Of a stretch of DNA of 64,000 bases, positions 9,143-18,149 are shown in pieces. Position 1 is the stretch's first letter. The number at the start of each line of letters is the position of its first letter. The stretch lies in NCBI GenBank assembly GCA_023443315.1, contig JAEZVA010000045.1, positions 4,866 through 68,865 on the forward strand, given 5' to 3'. Source of the DNA: Bacillota bacterium (lineage in GTDB: Bacteria > Bacillota > Clostridia > Oscillospirales > Ruminococcaceae). Below the pieces are notes generated by a model. It had not been told where the DNA came from, did no database searches, and saw nothing but the letters and a program-made list of their open reading frames with translations. The position numbers were made by a program, and so were the translations under genes.

Positions 9143-9745
9143 TTAGTAGTTCATAACAGAAGGGAGCGGTTGATTCACCACTCCCTTCATTGCGTTACTG
9201 ACGGCATATTGATACAACGGCTGACTTAGCTCCTTTTGCTCGGCATAGAAGCGGCGTATCGGTATTCTCATCTGCCGGGCGGCTTCTATCTCACCGTTCA
9301 TTCCCTCGCTGATCTGACCGGTGCAAACCCACAGCTCGTTGCAGCGTCCGAGCAGCTCCAGCCCCATGTGCAGACCAAGCGAACGTTCCGCTGCCATCGC
9401 GTCATCCAAAAACTGCGGAAACAACAGGTGCGGAGCGACCGGCACAACGCCCATTTCGGCGGCTGACCGGCAGTATACCCTCGCATTCTGCATATTTTCT
9501 TCGTAATCCCCGCGCAGCGGGGAGCAGATGTACACCAGTGGCATGGGCGAATTCAGTACCTTTTGCTCATTGTCCAGACCATAGTCAATGGAAAAATCCA
9601 CACCGGCAAAGTGACTGGCGTCAAGAATATATTCTTCATCGTAGTAGGCTTTTTCTATCTTTTCGATTGCCTCTTCTGCCGAATCTGCTTTGACATTCAC
9701 GCTCAGTCTTAGCTTCTCGGCAATCTCAACATTGTAGTCCTTCAC
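9143..9745 (-). CDS. DpnD/PcfM-like plus DUF4406 protein
   Basis: The N-terminal 55 residues (NVEIAEKLRLSVNVKADSAE and onward) resemble the DpnD-PcfM domain found on conjugative elements. The rest resembles DUF4406, a Rossmann-like relative of nucleoside 2-deoxyribosyltransferases, with YICSPLRGDYEENM and a following SEGMNGEIEAARQM segment. Length is 200 residues. It lies 9 bases upstream of the RCC1 gene, in the same direction. The substrate is unknown; DUF4406 and SLOG-like proteins may bind or cleave nucleotides. Confidence 0.7.
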   Translation of the reverse strand: MKDYNVEIAEKLRLSVNVKADSAEEAIEKIEKAYYDEEYILDASHFAGVDFSIDYGLDNEQKVLNSPMPLVYICSPLRGDYEENMQNARVYCRSAAEMGVVPVAPHLLFPQFLDDAMAAERSLGLHMGLELLGRCNELWVCTGQISEGMNGEIEAARQMRIPIRRFYAEQKELSQPLYQYAVSNAMKGVVNQPLPSVMNY

Positions 9746-9776
9746 AGTATCCTCCTCCTTTTAACGTTGACTTTCT

Positions 9777-10865
9777 TTAGAGCATCATCGTGTCATTTGG
9801 TGTTGGGGGGCAAACCACTTTTCCGCCGAACTCTGTGTTTGACAGGGTGTCACAAACCCGTCTCGAGAGTTCCAGCAGCAGGTTTCTTTCTTCGCCGGAA
9901 AGCATTTGCACAAACTGATCCGACTGCCCCGCAACACGGATTGCCGAATGGATTAACGCAAGCTCCTGTTCATCAAACACCACTGACGGCGGGATGAGTT
10001 CTGCCCGTTTTACAAAGTCTCGCTTAGCGGCTTCGTAGTTGCCTTCGAAATAGTGCCCGCATTCCACGCCTTTGCCATCAAGGGAGTAACTCCACGTGAC
10101 AAACTGAAACCCTGCTTGCCCTCTGTGCTTTGCAGCCAACACAACACCGTTCATACTGCACAGCTCACGGAAGTCTGAAACACCGCTTGCACACAAAGGG
10201 GTAGCGTTTGCATACTCCCTGATACATTCCAGTGTGGTATAGAAGACGCTACGCAGCTGTTCGGTCAGCCCGTCCCCCAAGGTGGTGCGCTTGAGATACA
10301 GCTCCTTATCCTTCACATGATAACTGCCCACCGGAAAACCGTTTCTCGTCAGGGTGTATTCGTCCTTGTTAGAGGATGGGGAAAAAGTCATGCCCATCGA
10401 CCCTAGCTGCCGACCGAACTCAGAGACAAATAGATCCGTGTTGTTTCGGTCTTCCCACTGTTGCTGAACTTCATTTCCCCGACCGTTGAGCATCAAGGAG
10501 CACTCGCCGGCAATTCGGCCCATGTGCCGATACGCTTCGGCGTGTTCCGATAGTGTCTTACCAGTGGCGAACTGGACAAAACGCGTTTTATCGTCGGATA
10601 CCTCCAGCATAATGTCGATATAAATACCTTCGCTGCCGCCGAAGTTCACCTGACATATGGCTTGATCGTAGTTTGGCAGCTCGTCCATACCACCACCAAA
10701 GTTCTGCTTCGATAATAGAAAATACTCGTCAGGTAGCAGACCGTGGTCTTTTAGATGCTGCTCGAGCTGGTCAAAGGCTTCCTGCGCCTTAATCATCCCA
10801 ATATGCTGAACACGCCGCTGGGCATCCGGTTTACTCCATCGGTCTACTTCGATTGTCTTAATCAT
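9777..10865 (-). CDS. Conserved element protein of unknown function (362 aa)
   Basis: I recognise no family. The protein is soluble, with no signal peptide or membrane segment and mixed alpha/beta composition. The first 84 bases of this region (10781-10864) are repeated almost exactly at 12001-12084, directly after the end of the helicase gene. This indicates that the gene originally followed the helicase immediately and was displaced by the insertion of cargo between the two copies. Its start is the ATG at 10865. Confidence 0.7.
   Translation of the reverse strand: MIKTIEVDRWSKPDAQRRVQHIGMIKAQEAFDQLEQHLKDHGLLPDEYFLLSKQNFGGGMDELPNYDQAICQVNFGGSEGIYIDIMLEVSDDKTRFVQFATGKTLSEHAEAYRHMGRIAGECSLMLNGRGNEVQQQWEDRNNTDLFVSEFGRQLGSMGMTFSPSSNKDEYTLTRNGFPVGSYHVKDKELYLKRTTLGDGLTEQLRSVFYTTLECIREYANATPLCASGVSDFRELCSMNGVVLAAKHRGQAGFQFVTWSYSLDGKGVECGHYFEGNYEAAKRDFVKRAELIPPSVVFDEQELALIHSAIRVAGQSDQFVQMLSGEERNLLLELSRRVCDTLSNTEFGGKVVCPPTPNDTMML
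10781..10864. repeat. 84-bp direct repeat, copy 1 (5' end of intact 362-aa gene)
   Basis: This stretch matches 12001-12084 with about four mismatches over 84 bases. It encodes the first 28 or so residues of the 362-residue protein. The two copies are offset by 1220 bases and bracket two AT-rich genes. Confidence 0.9.
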
Positions 10866-10952
10866 ACGTTACATTCCTTTCACAAAAAATAGGGCGAAAA
10901 TTTCCGCCCTTAATCGTAATACTTTTGTATAATAACCCTTTTTATGATATAA

Positions 10953-11153
10953 TTACAAAGTGTAAATAGTATATGCCCACATAGCACTTATAATCGCAGA
11001 ACCAATAAGAAGACTAACTATAGTAAGTACTCTCTCTTTTGTTGTGGTAAAAAACAAACCGTTTCTATAAATGCTTATGGTAAATGTTAATGCGAACAGG
11101 AGAACGAAGATAACTACGCCAGAAATAATGGCTGCGGTTAATAACTTGTCCAT
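10953..11153 (-). CDS. Small two-helix membrane protein
   Basis: This 66-residue protein has two predicted membrane helices (about residues 7-28 and 42-63) joined by a short basic/polar loop (RNGLFFTTTKER). A GAGGTG ribosome site lies just upstream of the ATG. It is divergent from the plus-strand gene at 11184, with only 30 bases between the starts. Both lie in the AT-rich insert flanked by the 84-bp repeat, so they probably arrived together. Function unknown. Confidence 0.6.
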   Translation of the reverse strand: MDKLLTAAIISGVVIFVLLFALTFTISIYRNGLFFTTTKERVLTIVSLLIGSAIISAMWAYTIYTL

Positions 11154-11183
11154 TCTTTCACCTCATTTTTTAAGGGGGATTTT

Positions 11184-11921
11184 ATGTTTACGCATGCTAA
11201 AGAAGAACAATTCTCTGATTACAAATTGAAAGTACCCGATAAGTACATGGAATATTTCTACACGTACGAGATAGAGAAAATTAAGTTGGCGTTGTTCTTA
11301 AGTATTCTTAGGAATGGCCTTATTCAAAGAAACATAGAAAGCAAGGTAAATCCGAAAGGTTTTATCTCCAGAGACATAGGTCACAGAATCGCAAATTATT
11401 CTAATGATTTTAAACAATTAGCTTATAAGCTCATAAAAAAACAGGATATTTGTAATTACGAGGACTATATGTCGACTATTAGCTCGCTAATTCTGGTTAA
11501 CTCTTATATTGAGTTTGCATTAGCGAGATTAAATAAACAGACTCAAAAGAGACTTAACCCGCTTAAGAAGCAACTTGAGAAACGCACAAAAAAGTGGGAT
11601 AATATTGCTTTTTTAATACAGCCACACGATTTATTGATTACCATAATGAATAAACACTTTGCATTGATAACCCTAATCTTCTTTATTCTACTTATTGGTT
11701 TTTATATATTTAGTGCAGTAGTTTTTGATGATATAGCAGTTAAAATCTTCTATTCATTCATTGCTACAGTTGTTTTTATTATTCTGATATTTTCTAGCCG
11801 TAACCTTAAAGTGGCATCATATATTAGTAAAATTTATAAAGCAAATTATAAATATTCTTACAGATATTATTATGACTACCCATTTAAGAAAACAATTATC
11901 ACAAATTTACTGAAAAGATAA
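11184..11921 (+). CDS. AT-rich membrane protein of unknown function
   Basis: The 245-residue protein has a charged, helical N-terminal 150 residues and two membrane helices near residues 158-180 and 186-206, followed by a Lys/Tyr-rich tail. The start is supported by AAGGGGG 8 bases upstream. Base composition is far more AT-rich than the flanking element genes. It ends just before an intrinsic terminator. With the divergent small membrane protein it forms a two-gene cargo cassette; a defence or exclusion role is possible but not shown. Confidence 0.65.
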   Translation: MFTHAKEEQFSDYKLKVPDKYMEYFYTYEIEKIKLALFLSILRNGLIQRNIESKVNPKGFISRDIGHRIANYSNDFKQLAYKLIKKQDICNYEDYMSTISSLILVNSYIEFALARLNKQTQKRLNPLKKQLEKRTKKWDNIAFLIQPHDLLITIMNKHFALITLIFFILLIGFYIFSAVVFDDIAVKIFYSFIATVVFIILIFSSRNLKVASYISKIYKANYKYSYRYYYDYPFKKTIITNLLKR

Positions 11922-11952
11922 GATTTATAAATATTTCGTAATCGGATATTTT

Positions 11953-11980
11953 ACCGGGCAATTTGTTATTGCCCGGTTTG
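11953..11980 (+). terminator. Intrinsic terminator of cargo gene
   Basis: CCGGGCAA and TTGCCCGG arms enclose a 7-base loop and are followed by TTTGT, 32 bases after the stop of the 11184-11921 gene. Confidence 0.75.
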
Positions 11981-12000
11981 TATATTTGTCTATCCATATT

Positions 12001-12084
12001 CCTGAGCCTTAATCATCCCAATATGCTGAACACGTCGCTGGGCATCCGGTTTACTCCATCGGTCTACTTCGATTGTTTTAATCA
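12001..12084 (-). pseudogene. 5' fragment of the 362-aa gene (direct repeat, copy 2)
   Basis: This copy of 10781-10864 begins with a GTG codon at 12083 in the translation phase of the intact gene, with an AAAGGATG ribosome site just inside the end of the helicase gene. It encodes about 28 residues nearly identical to the start of the 362-residue protein and then runs into unrelated AT-rich DNA. It marks the ancestral position of that gene and the left edge of the inserted cassette as read on the minus strand. Confidence 0.85.
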
Positions 12085-12101
12085 CACTTGTCATCCTTTC
12101 A

Positions 12102-15100
12102 TCACATCATTTCGGGAGCGGTCGGTTCGGGCAACGCCGCCAGATTCTTCTGCGGCAATTCATCCCCCTCAACGATCACCTCCCCCTTGTCCTTATCTAG
12201 GTCAAGCTCACCGGCAAGCTGGGCGCTGCGAGCAAGTAGCCGTTCCATCTCTGCTTCATGTTCAAACGGGCGTTCTAGCTGCTCTTTGGCGTCAGCCATT
12301 GAAGCTTGCAAACGGGCAAGGTTCTCCTTTTCGTAGTCGAGCAGCTTACCAATGCCCTGCACCGTGTTTTCCAGCCTACGGGCGGTTCCTAGCCCGCTGT
12401 CGCTGATCTCCGAGCGGTACCGGTTTTCACCGCACACAACAAGACTTGCATCCGAAAGCAGGTTCTTTCGCTCAATCACAAGGTCAAAGCCGCGGTATGA
12501 GCCGATGGGAAGCTCTCCTGCCTGAACACCGGGTGCTAGCGCACGAATCAGGTCTCCTGCCTTTTCCCGTTCGGTGTAAACCTGCCCGTTTAGGGTAATC
12601 GTAAAATCCTCCTGCTTGTTGCTAAACAGCGTATCAAAGTCATGCCGGACCTGTTCCATCCGCGTCTCGGCGTCCTTGATCTGCTTCGGATACCCAACGG
12701 CAACATCCTCCTGTAAGCTGTACCGCTGCTGACGGAACCCCGATTGCAGGGTGCGCAGTCGGGCAAGCTCCATATCCACCTCCATCTTCTCCTTAATCCG
12801 CACATCGCCGCTTGCAATGGCTTTGACTTCGGCGAATGATAAGACCGCCTCGTCCACATCTTCACAGGAACGAGACGGTGTTTTGCTGGTCATGATTTGA
12901 CTGATAAACCGCTGCTTTTGCTCGACAATCTGCCACAAGTATGCGTCGAAGCTCTTTTCGGTAACGTACCGGTAGATATGCACCTCGTCATACCCGTTCC
13001 CGCGTCGGAGGATGCGCCCTTCACGCTGCTCAATGTCGCTCGGTCGGTATGGGCAGTCAATGTGATGCAGGGCAATCAGGCGGTCTTGTATGTTGGTACC
13101 CGCCCCGCACTTTTGTGTCGACCCGATTAGGATTCTCTTTTCGCCGGTGCGAAGCTGCTCAAACATCTTCTCGCGTTGGATGGGGTTGTCGGTGTCCCAG
13201 ATGGTGCAGAGGTCGGATTCGCGTATCCCACGCTGTATCAATCGAATTCTTAGTTCATCCGGTATGTTAAAGCTGACGCCCGGCGCACTGAAGTCGGAGA
13301 AAATCACCTGTACACCGTGATTTTCAGCCGTGTCTAGGTAGTGCCTGTACACATTCTCCACACAGGCGGCTACCTTGCCGGACGGGTCGTAGGGCAACAC
13401 CGAATCAATCAACCGCATATCTGTACCGGCTTTACGGGCATCGCTTGTAAACTTGAGCATGTTATCCTCCGTTGGCTTCACAGCACGATCACGGATTGCC
13501 TGAACGCGGGGGATACTTTCTCTAATAAAGGCAAGCAGGGCGTCAGAAGGAGGACAGACGATCACATTCGCTTTTCCTCCTGCAAGTGTTGGTCGTGGCA
13601 GGTTGAGCATATCAGCGGTCTGTATGTCCGCCACTCTTCGGAATACCGTCATGAGCTCCGGCAGGTTGTAGAACTTGGCAAACCGTGTGCGGGGGCGGTA
13701 CCCGTTGCCTTCCGGTGCAACCTCCATTGAGGTTACCGTTTCTCCAAACTGTGCCGCCCACTCATCAAAGTGTCGGATGCCCATGTCGGTTAAGTCCTCG
13801 TTTTGTAGATACCGCTGCATGACGTAGATCTCCGCCATAGAGTTAGATACCGGTGTGCCGGTTGCAAACGTAATACTGCCACCGTTTTCACGCAGGTATC
13901 TGCACTTCATCAGCATATCCGAGGACTTCTTGGCTCTGGCGTTAGTGATACCTGCCACATTGCGCATCTTGGAGAAGATTGCGCAGTTTTTGTAGTAGTG
14001 CGCTTCATCCACGAACAGAACATTGATGCCCAGCTGCTCAAAGGTTAGCAGGTCATCCTTGCCGACGTTGGAGTTCAGATTCTTCAGCTGCTCTTCCAGC
14101 GACGCCTTAAGTCGCTCCATCTGTTTGACCGTATAGCTGCGCCCCTCCTTGTCCGACCGCATATCATCAATGGCAGTGGCTACCTGATAGAGTTCCTCTG
14201 AGATTGCTTCCTTTTGATACTCGGGGGACAGCATGATCTTCTCAAACTGGCTATGCCCCAGTACCACGGCTTCAATGTCACTGGTCGCTATCTTACCCAG
14301 CAGTGTCTGCCGGTTCTGACGCTCAAAGTCCTTCTTGCTTGCGATGAGTACCTTGAAGTTCGGGTAAAGCAGCATGCAATCTGCACCAAACTGCTCGGTC
14401 AGGTGATTGGGCACAACAAAGGCAACCTTGTTTGCCATACCCAGCCGCAGCAGCTCCTTTGCTCCGGCAATCATGGTGTATGTTTTTCCTGCGCCAACGA
14501 CGTGGGCAAGCAGCGTGTTCTGTCCGCTCCGAATGCGGGCGACCGCCGCGAGCTGGTGCGCATCAAGTGTAATACAGGGATTGATGTTTGGGAGAATTAG
14601 ATGGGACCCGTCGTACTCCCGCAGACGGGTGTTATTAAAGTGCTCGTTGTAGTAATCCACTAGCCGGGTACGCCGCTCCATGTCCTCAAACAGCCACGCG
14701 CGAAACCGGTCTTTGATTAGCTCCTGCCGTTCTCTTGCAAGAATGCTCTCTTTGTGGTTGACGACATATCGCACATTTCCGTGCTCGTCCTCTTCCCGAT
14801 CTTTGACCTGTGCCGATTTGAGATTGAGCGTGTCCTCGATGATTTGATACGCCGAGATGCGTTTTGTCCCATACCGAGACTGTGCAAGCACATTGTACCG
14901 ATCCATGCTCTTGTTAACCACTGCCCACTCCGCTGTATGTGAATTGTACAAAACATGGATGTGTCTGTTTTCACGGGTGCCTTTAAGGTGATACGGGGTT
15001 TTCAGGAGTGCGTATACAAACTCGTTGTAATCGCCCACCGGTATCCAGGTGACGCCCATCCGAATATCAATCTCGCTGGCGGTCAACGGCTCTGGCTGCA

Positions 15101-18100
15101 CGATATGAAGTGCTTCGACATTCCTGCGGTACTGCTCGTCGTTCTCGGCATACGACTGTGCCACTACGAGCTTCGCTCGAACATTGCCGCTCAGGTATTC
15201 CTCGGCTGTTTCCCACCCTGTGGTGATGTCCTCTGCGTTTGCTCTGACGGGGTTGCGATAAACTAGGGTGTCCAGCTCGGCAAAAATCTCCTCCGCCGAT
15301 TTTGGGTAAAGGGTCTGCATGTACGAAATATCGACGCCACCCCGGTAGTTAATGGACAGCATCAGCGCGTCCTCTGCGCTTTCTGCTTTGGTTGGCTCGA
15401 TATTCTGGCGAATCGTCCGGCGAAAGAATAAGTCTGTTTTGAGCGTTTTGCCGTCCGAATCCTGCCGTTCCAGCGCAAGCAGCAGCGGCAGATTCACATC
15501 CTCACTAAATGCCCTTTTGTTAACGGTAACGGTCAGAGAACCGTAGGCTTTTGTGAAGCCATCATACGTTTCGTTCAGCGTGTGCTGGAGGGCTTTCAGC
15601 TGCTCATCAGAACAACCCTGTTCCTGCGCTGCAATCACCGCGAGGGCTGTGTCCTTTATCCTGACCATGCCCGTAATCCGTGCTTCGGTTGCCTTGGGCA
15701 GGTCTTGTCTAATCATCTCCTCTGAGGTGCTGTAATAGACCGCACCGTCTATGACGCTGTAGGTATACGGTTTGCCTGTTGGAGTAATCGGCGCGAAAGC
15801 CTTCGGCTCCGGCGCTCTGCCATCCATGGTGCAGTGCAGGCGGGATATGGCGTCGTTTAATAGCTGCGCGAGGTCTTTGCCCTCAAGCGGGTGCATTGTG
15901 GTATCCTTTTCGTTGCCATACATCGTATCTTCATAACTCATAATGCCCAGCAGCATTTCGGGGTGCTCTACGTAGTACCGATTGACCGGCACACCCTCGG
16001 GCGTCTCGCCAAGTCCCACCCACGAAGGGTACTCCCCGCCAAAGGACTCTGTTCTACGCTGCAAGAAGATGATGTCGGTGGTTACCTCGGTATTCGCATT
16101 CTGCTTAAACGCGCTGTTTGGAAGCCGTACAGCGCCTACTAGGTCGGCGCGCTCGGCGATATACCGGCGCACACTGTCGTTTACCTTATCCATCGTCCCC
16201 TTGCTGGTCACAAACGCAATCACCCCACCGGGGCGAACCAGATCAAGCGACTTCGCAAAGAAGTAATCGTGGATCAGGAAATTGTACTTATCGTACTTCG
16301 GGTCGGACAGCTTGTAGCCGCCAAACGGCACGTTGCCGAGCACGACGTCAAACGAGCCGGGCGAATACCTTGTTTCCTCAAAGCCCTGAATCAGGATGCT
16401 TGCACCGGGATAGAGCTGTCTGGCGATCCGTCCCGATATGCTGTCCAGTTCAACGCCATGCAGCTCCGAAGTGTTTAGCCCCTCCGGCAGCATGCCAAAG
16501 AAGTTGCCCACCGCCATGGCAGGCTCCAGCATTCTGCCGCCTTGAAAACCAAAGTTCATAAGAGCCTGATACATCGCGTTGATCACTACGGGGGAGGTAT
16601 AGAAGGCGTTGAGCGTTGAGCGTCGCGCCTGTGTGTATTCACTGTCGGTCAGCAGCTGCTTTAGCTCGGCATACTCGTTGCGCCATGCTTCGTTTTTCTC
16701 ATCAAACGCATGCGGTATTCCACCCCAGCCAACGTAACCGGCAAGGATATCCTGCTGCTCCCGAGACGCAAAAACACCGTCGTGTTCCAGCTGTTTAAGC
16801 AGCTTAATCGCGGCGGTGTTGTTTTGATATTTACCTTTCTGACCGTTCGGTACAGTAAAGCTATCCGGAATCCTATAGTTCGCAGCTGGCGGCAATACCT
16901 CTTGTTCTATCGTAGTGTTAAGCTTTTGCTCATGCAAGGCATGTTCCAGCTTTTCCTGTTCCTTTTCAAGTACATCCCAGTCATCCGCTTGCTTAAACGA
17001 AAGGATTTGCCCACTGTCATACAAGCTCTCGTACTCGGTTGCTTTTCCGCTGACAGCCTGTAATTCCGTCTGTAATACCGTCATGTCCTCTGTGACATCA
17101 AGCAGTGTCTGCGGTTCTTTTACGCGAGGGCGTCCAGCTCCTCGGTCAATTGGTTGAGTACGATCTCCTCCGCTTGTTCCTTGATCCGAAACTCGTACTG
17201 CGCTTTCTCGCGGAAGCTGTCGGCTGTCGGGGGTGCTTCCTGCGCCCTCAGCTGGTCGCTCACTGTCTCGTACAGTCGGCTGTATCGTTTGTCCAGTTTC
17301 AAGAGATAGCTGTTCAGCGTCCCTTTGACCAACATCTCCTGAAACAGGTCGAATCTGTTCTCCAGAAGATACTTCCGCGCGGTCAGTCCGAGCCTGCCGA
17401 GCTTGTCGAGGATGCTCTTTTGCGTCAGGTTGGGAACCATCAGTCCGCCCCTCTGCGTATAGGTTAAGCTGCTCATGTTGTTTGCTCCTTTCATAACTCT
17501 TGACTGCTTGTTCTACAGTCCTTAGAATATTGTGTATTTCAGTCAATATTTGAGTAAGCTCCCGAAACTCGATGTGGGGATTAACCGGGGGGAACGGTGC
17601 AGGTTCTCCAACCCGTGCGCAGACTCCGGTTAGAATACACGACAGCGAATCGGGTTCCATCTTAATCTCAGCAATTCGTTTGATGATTGCGTCAAGCAGC
17701 GTATTATCCTGCTGTGCGTTTAAAGCAGATACCACGGCTTGGGTGTGCCGCGATTCAAGCTTCCATAGGTACGGCTGGGTTTGCGGCTGCCCCCATGTGT
17801 CGGAGAGGTCAAACAGATTGATTGTCTTATCAAAACTCTGATCCAATACAGCGATGGCTTTTGAACCCCTTTTCACGCGCCGTCCGATCTGGTTCCATAC
17901 CGGCAGGGGGGCTACGGCTGTCGCGTCGGGGCGCTGCGCGTAAATCAACAGCTGTTGGACAAAGGGGTATTTGTAGACGTTGCCGACGAAACAAAGAAAG
18001 TGGTGTAACTGCTGCTCGGATGAAGTGATGCGCAGGAAGGTTTCATTGAGCAGCCTTGTCAGCGTTTCTTGTCTTTTTTCTGCCATGATTTCCTCCAAAG

Positions 18101-18104
18101 TCAT
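12102..18104 (-). CDS. Giant DNA methylase/SNF2-like helicase of an integrative element
   Basis: The 2000-residue protein belongs to the LtrC-like methylase-helicase family common on clostridial conjugative elements. The N-terminal domain (residues 1-205) resembles ArdC/antirestriction N-domains. Residues 210-329 form a low-complexity Arg/Asp/Gln/Pro linker. A methylase-like domain follows with NVPFGGY in place of NPPY, near residue 585. The helicase core has Walker A (VVGAGKTYTMIAG), a DEAH box (FVDEAHYYKN), ATGTPVSNS and the arginine-finger motif QREGRILRRGN. The linker coincides exactly with a nested tnpV gene in another frame. Its role is probably protection or processing of transferred DNA. 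Confidence 0.85.
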   Translation of the reverse strand: MTLEEIMAEKRQETLTRLLNETFLRITSSEQQLHHFLCFVGNVYKYPFVQQLLIYAQRPDATAVAPLPVWNQIGRRVKRGSKAIAVLDQSFDKTINLFDLSDTWGQPQTQPYLWKLESRHTQAVVSALNAQQDNTLLDAIIKRIAEIKMEPDSLSCILTGVCARVGEPAPFPPVNPHIEFRELTQILTEIHNILRTVEQAVKSYERSKQHEQLNLYAEGRTDGSQPDAKEHPRQARQARTDRAEVSSGEQIRPVSGDVGQRDAEQLSLETGQTIQPTVRDSERPAEGAGSTPDSRQLPRESAVRVSDQGTSGGDRTQPIDRGAGRPRVKEPQTLLDVTEDMTVLQTELQAVSGKATEYESLYDSGQILSFKQADDWDVLEKEQEKLEHALHEQKLNTTIEQEVLPPAANYRIPDSFTVPNGQKGKYQNNTAAIKLLKQLEHDGVFASREQQDILAGYVGWGGIPHAFDEKNEAWRNEYAELKQLLTDSEYTQARRSTLNAFYTSPVVINAMYQALMNFGFQGGRMLEPAMAVGNFFGMLPEGLNTSELHGVELDSISGRIARQLYPGASILIQGFEETRYSPGSFDVVLGNVPFGGYKLSDPKYDKYNFLIHDYFFAKSLDLVRPGGVIAFVTSKGTMDKVNDSVRRYIAERADLVGAVRLPNSAFKQNANTEVTTDIIFLQRRTESFGGEYPSWVGLGETPEGVPVNRYYVEHPEMLLGIMSYEDTMYGNEKDTTMHPLEGKDLAQLLNDAISRLHCTMDGRAPEPKAFAPITPTGKPYTYSVIDGAVYYSTSEEMIRQDLPKATEARITGMVRIKDTALAVIAAQEQGCSDEQLKALQHTLNETYDGFTKAYGSLTVTVNKRAFSEDVNLPLLLALERQDSDGKTLKTDLFFRRTIRQNIEPTKAESAEDALMLSINYRGGVDISYMQTLYPKSAEEIFAELDTLVYRNPVRANAEDITTGWETAEEYLSGNVRAKLVVAQSYAENDEQYRRNVEALHIVQPEPLTASEIDIRMGVTWIPVGDYNEFVYALLKTPYHLKGTRENRHIHVLYNSHTAEWAVVNKSMDRYNVLAQSRYGTKRISAYQIIEDTLNLKSAQVKDREEDEHGNVRYVVNHKESILARERQELIKDRFRAWLFEDMERRTRLVDYYNEHFNNTRLREYDGSHLILPNINPCITLDAHQLAAVARIRSGQNTLLAHVVGAGKTYTMIAGAKELLRLGMANKVAFVVPNHLTEQFGADCMLLYPNFKVLIASKKDFERQNRQTLLGKIATSDIEAVVLGHSQFEKIMLSPEYQKEAISEELYQVATAIDDMRSDKEGRSYTVKQMERLKASLEEQLKNLNSNVGKDDLLTFEQLGINVLFVDEAHYYKNCAIFSKMRNVAGITNARAKKSSDMLMKCRYLRENGGSITFATGTPVSNSMAEIYVMQRYLQNEDLTDMGIRHFDEWAAQFGETVTSMEVAPEGNGYRPRTRFAKFYNLPELMTVFRRVADIQTADMLNLPRPTLAGGKANVIVCPPSDALLAFIRESIPRVQAIRDRAVKPTEDNMLKFTSDARKAGTDMRLIDSVLPYDPSGKVAACVENVYRHYLDTAENHGVQVIFSDFSAPGVSFNIPDELRIRLIQRGIRESDLCTIWDTDNPIQREKMFEQLRTGEKRILIGSTQKCGAGTNIQDRLIALHHIDCPYRPSDIEQREGRILRRGNGYDEVHIYRYVTEKSFDAYLWQIVEQKQRFISQIMTSKTPSRSCEDVDEAVLSFAEVKAIASGDVRIKEKMEVDMELARLRTLQSGFRQQRYSLQEDVAVGYPKQIKDAETRMEQVRHDFDTLFSNKQEDFTITLNGQVYTEREKAGDLIRALAPGVQAGELPIGSYRGFDLVIERKNLLSDASLVVCGENRYRSEISDSGLGTARRLENTVQGIGKLLDYEKENLARLQASMADAKEQLERPFEHEAEMERLLARSAQLAGELDLDKDKGEVIVEGDELPQKNLAALPEPTAPEMM
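17120..17476 (-). CDS. tnpV: TnpV-family protein nested in another frame of the helicase gene
   Basis: This 118-residue protein resembles the TnpV family of Tn4451-type elements: an N-terminal LTYTQRGGLMVPNLT segment, a central ARKYLLENRFDLFQEMLVKG stretch and a following LNSYLLKLDK, and a basic/acidic C-terminal helix ending in AEEIVLNQL. The ATG at 17476 has an excellent AAAGGAG site 8 bases upstream. The whole gene lies within residues 210-329 of the helicase gene on the same strand but in a different phase. Family function is not established. Recognition is from memory of family members, not a search. Confidence 0.7.
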   Translation of the reverse strand: MSSLTYTQRGGLMVPNLTQKSILDKLGRLGLTARKYLLENRFDLFQEMLVKGTLNSYLLKLDKRYSRLYETVSDQLRAQEAPPTADSFREKAQYEFRIKEQAEEIVLNQLTEELDALA

Positions 18105-18149
18105 ACTAACATATTTAGTGGGTGATATTTGGGACAGTTCGTAAATGAT

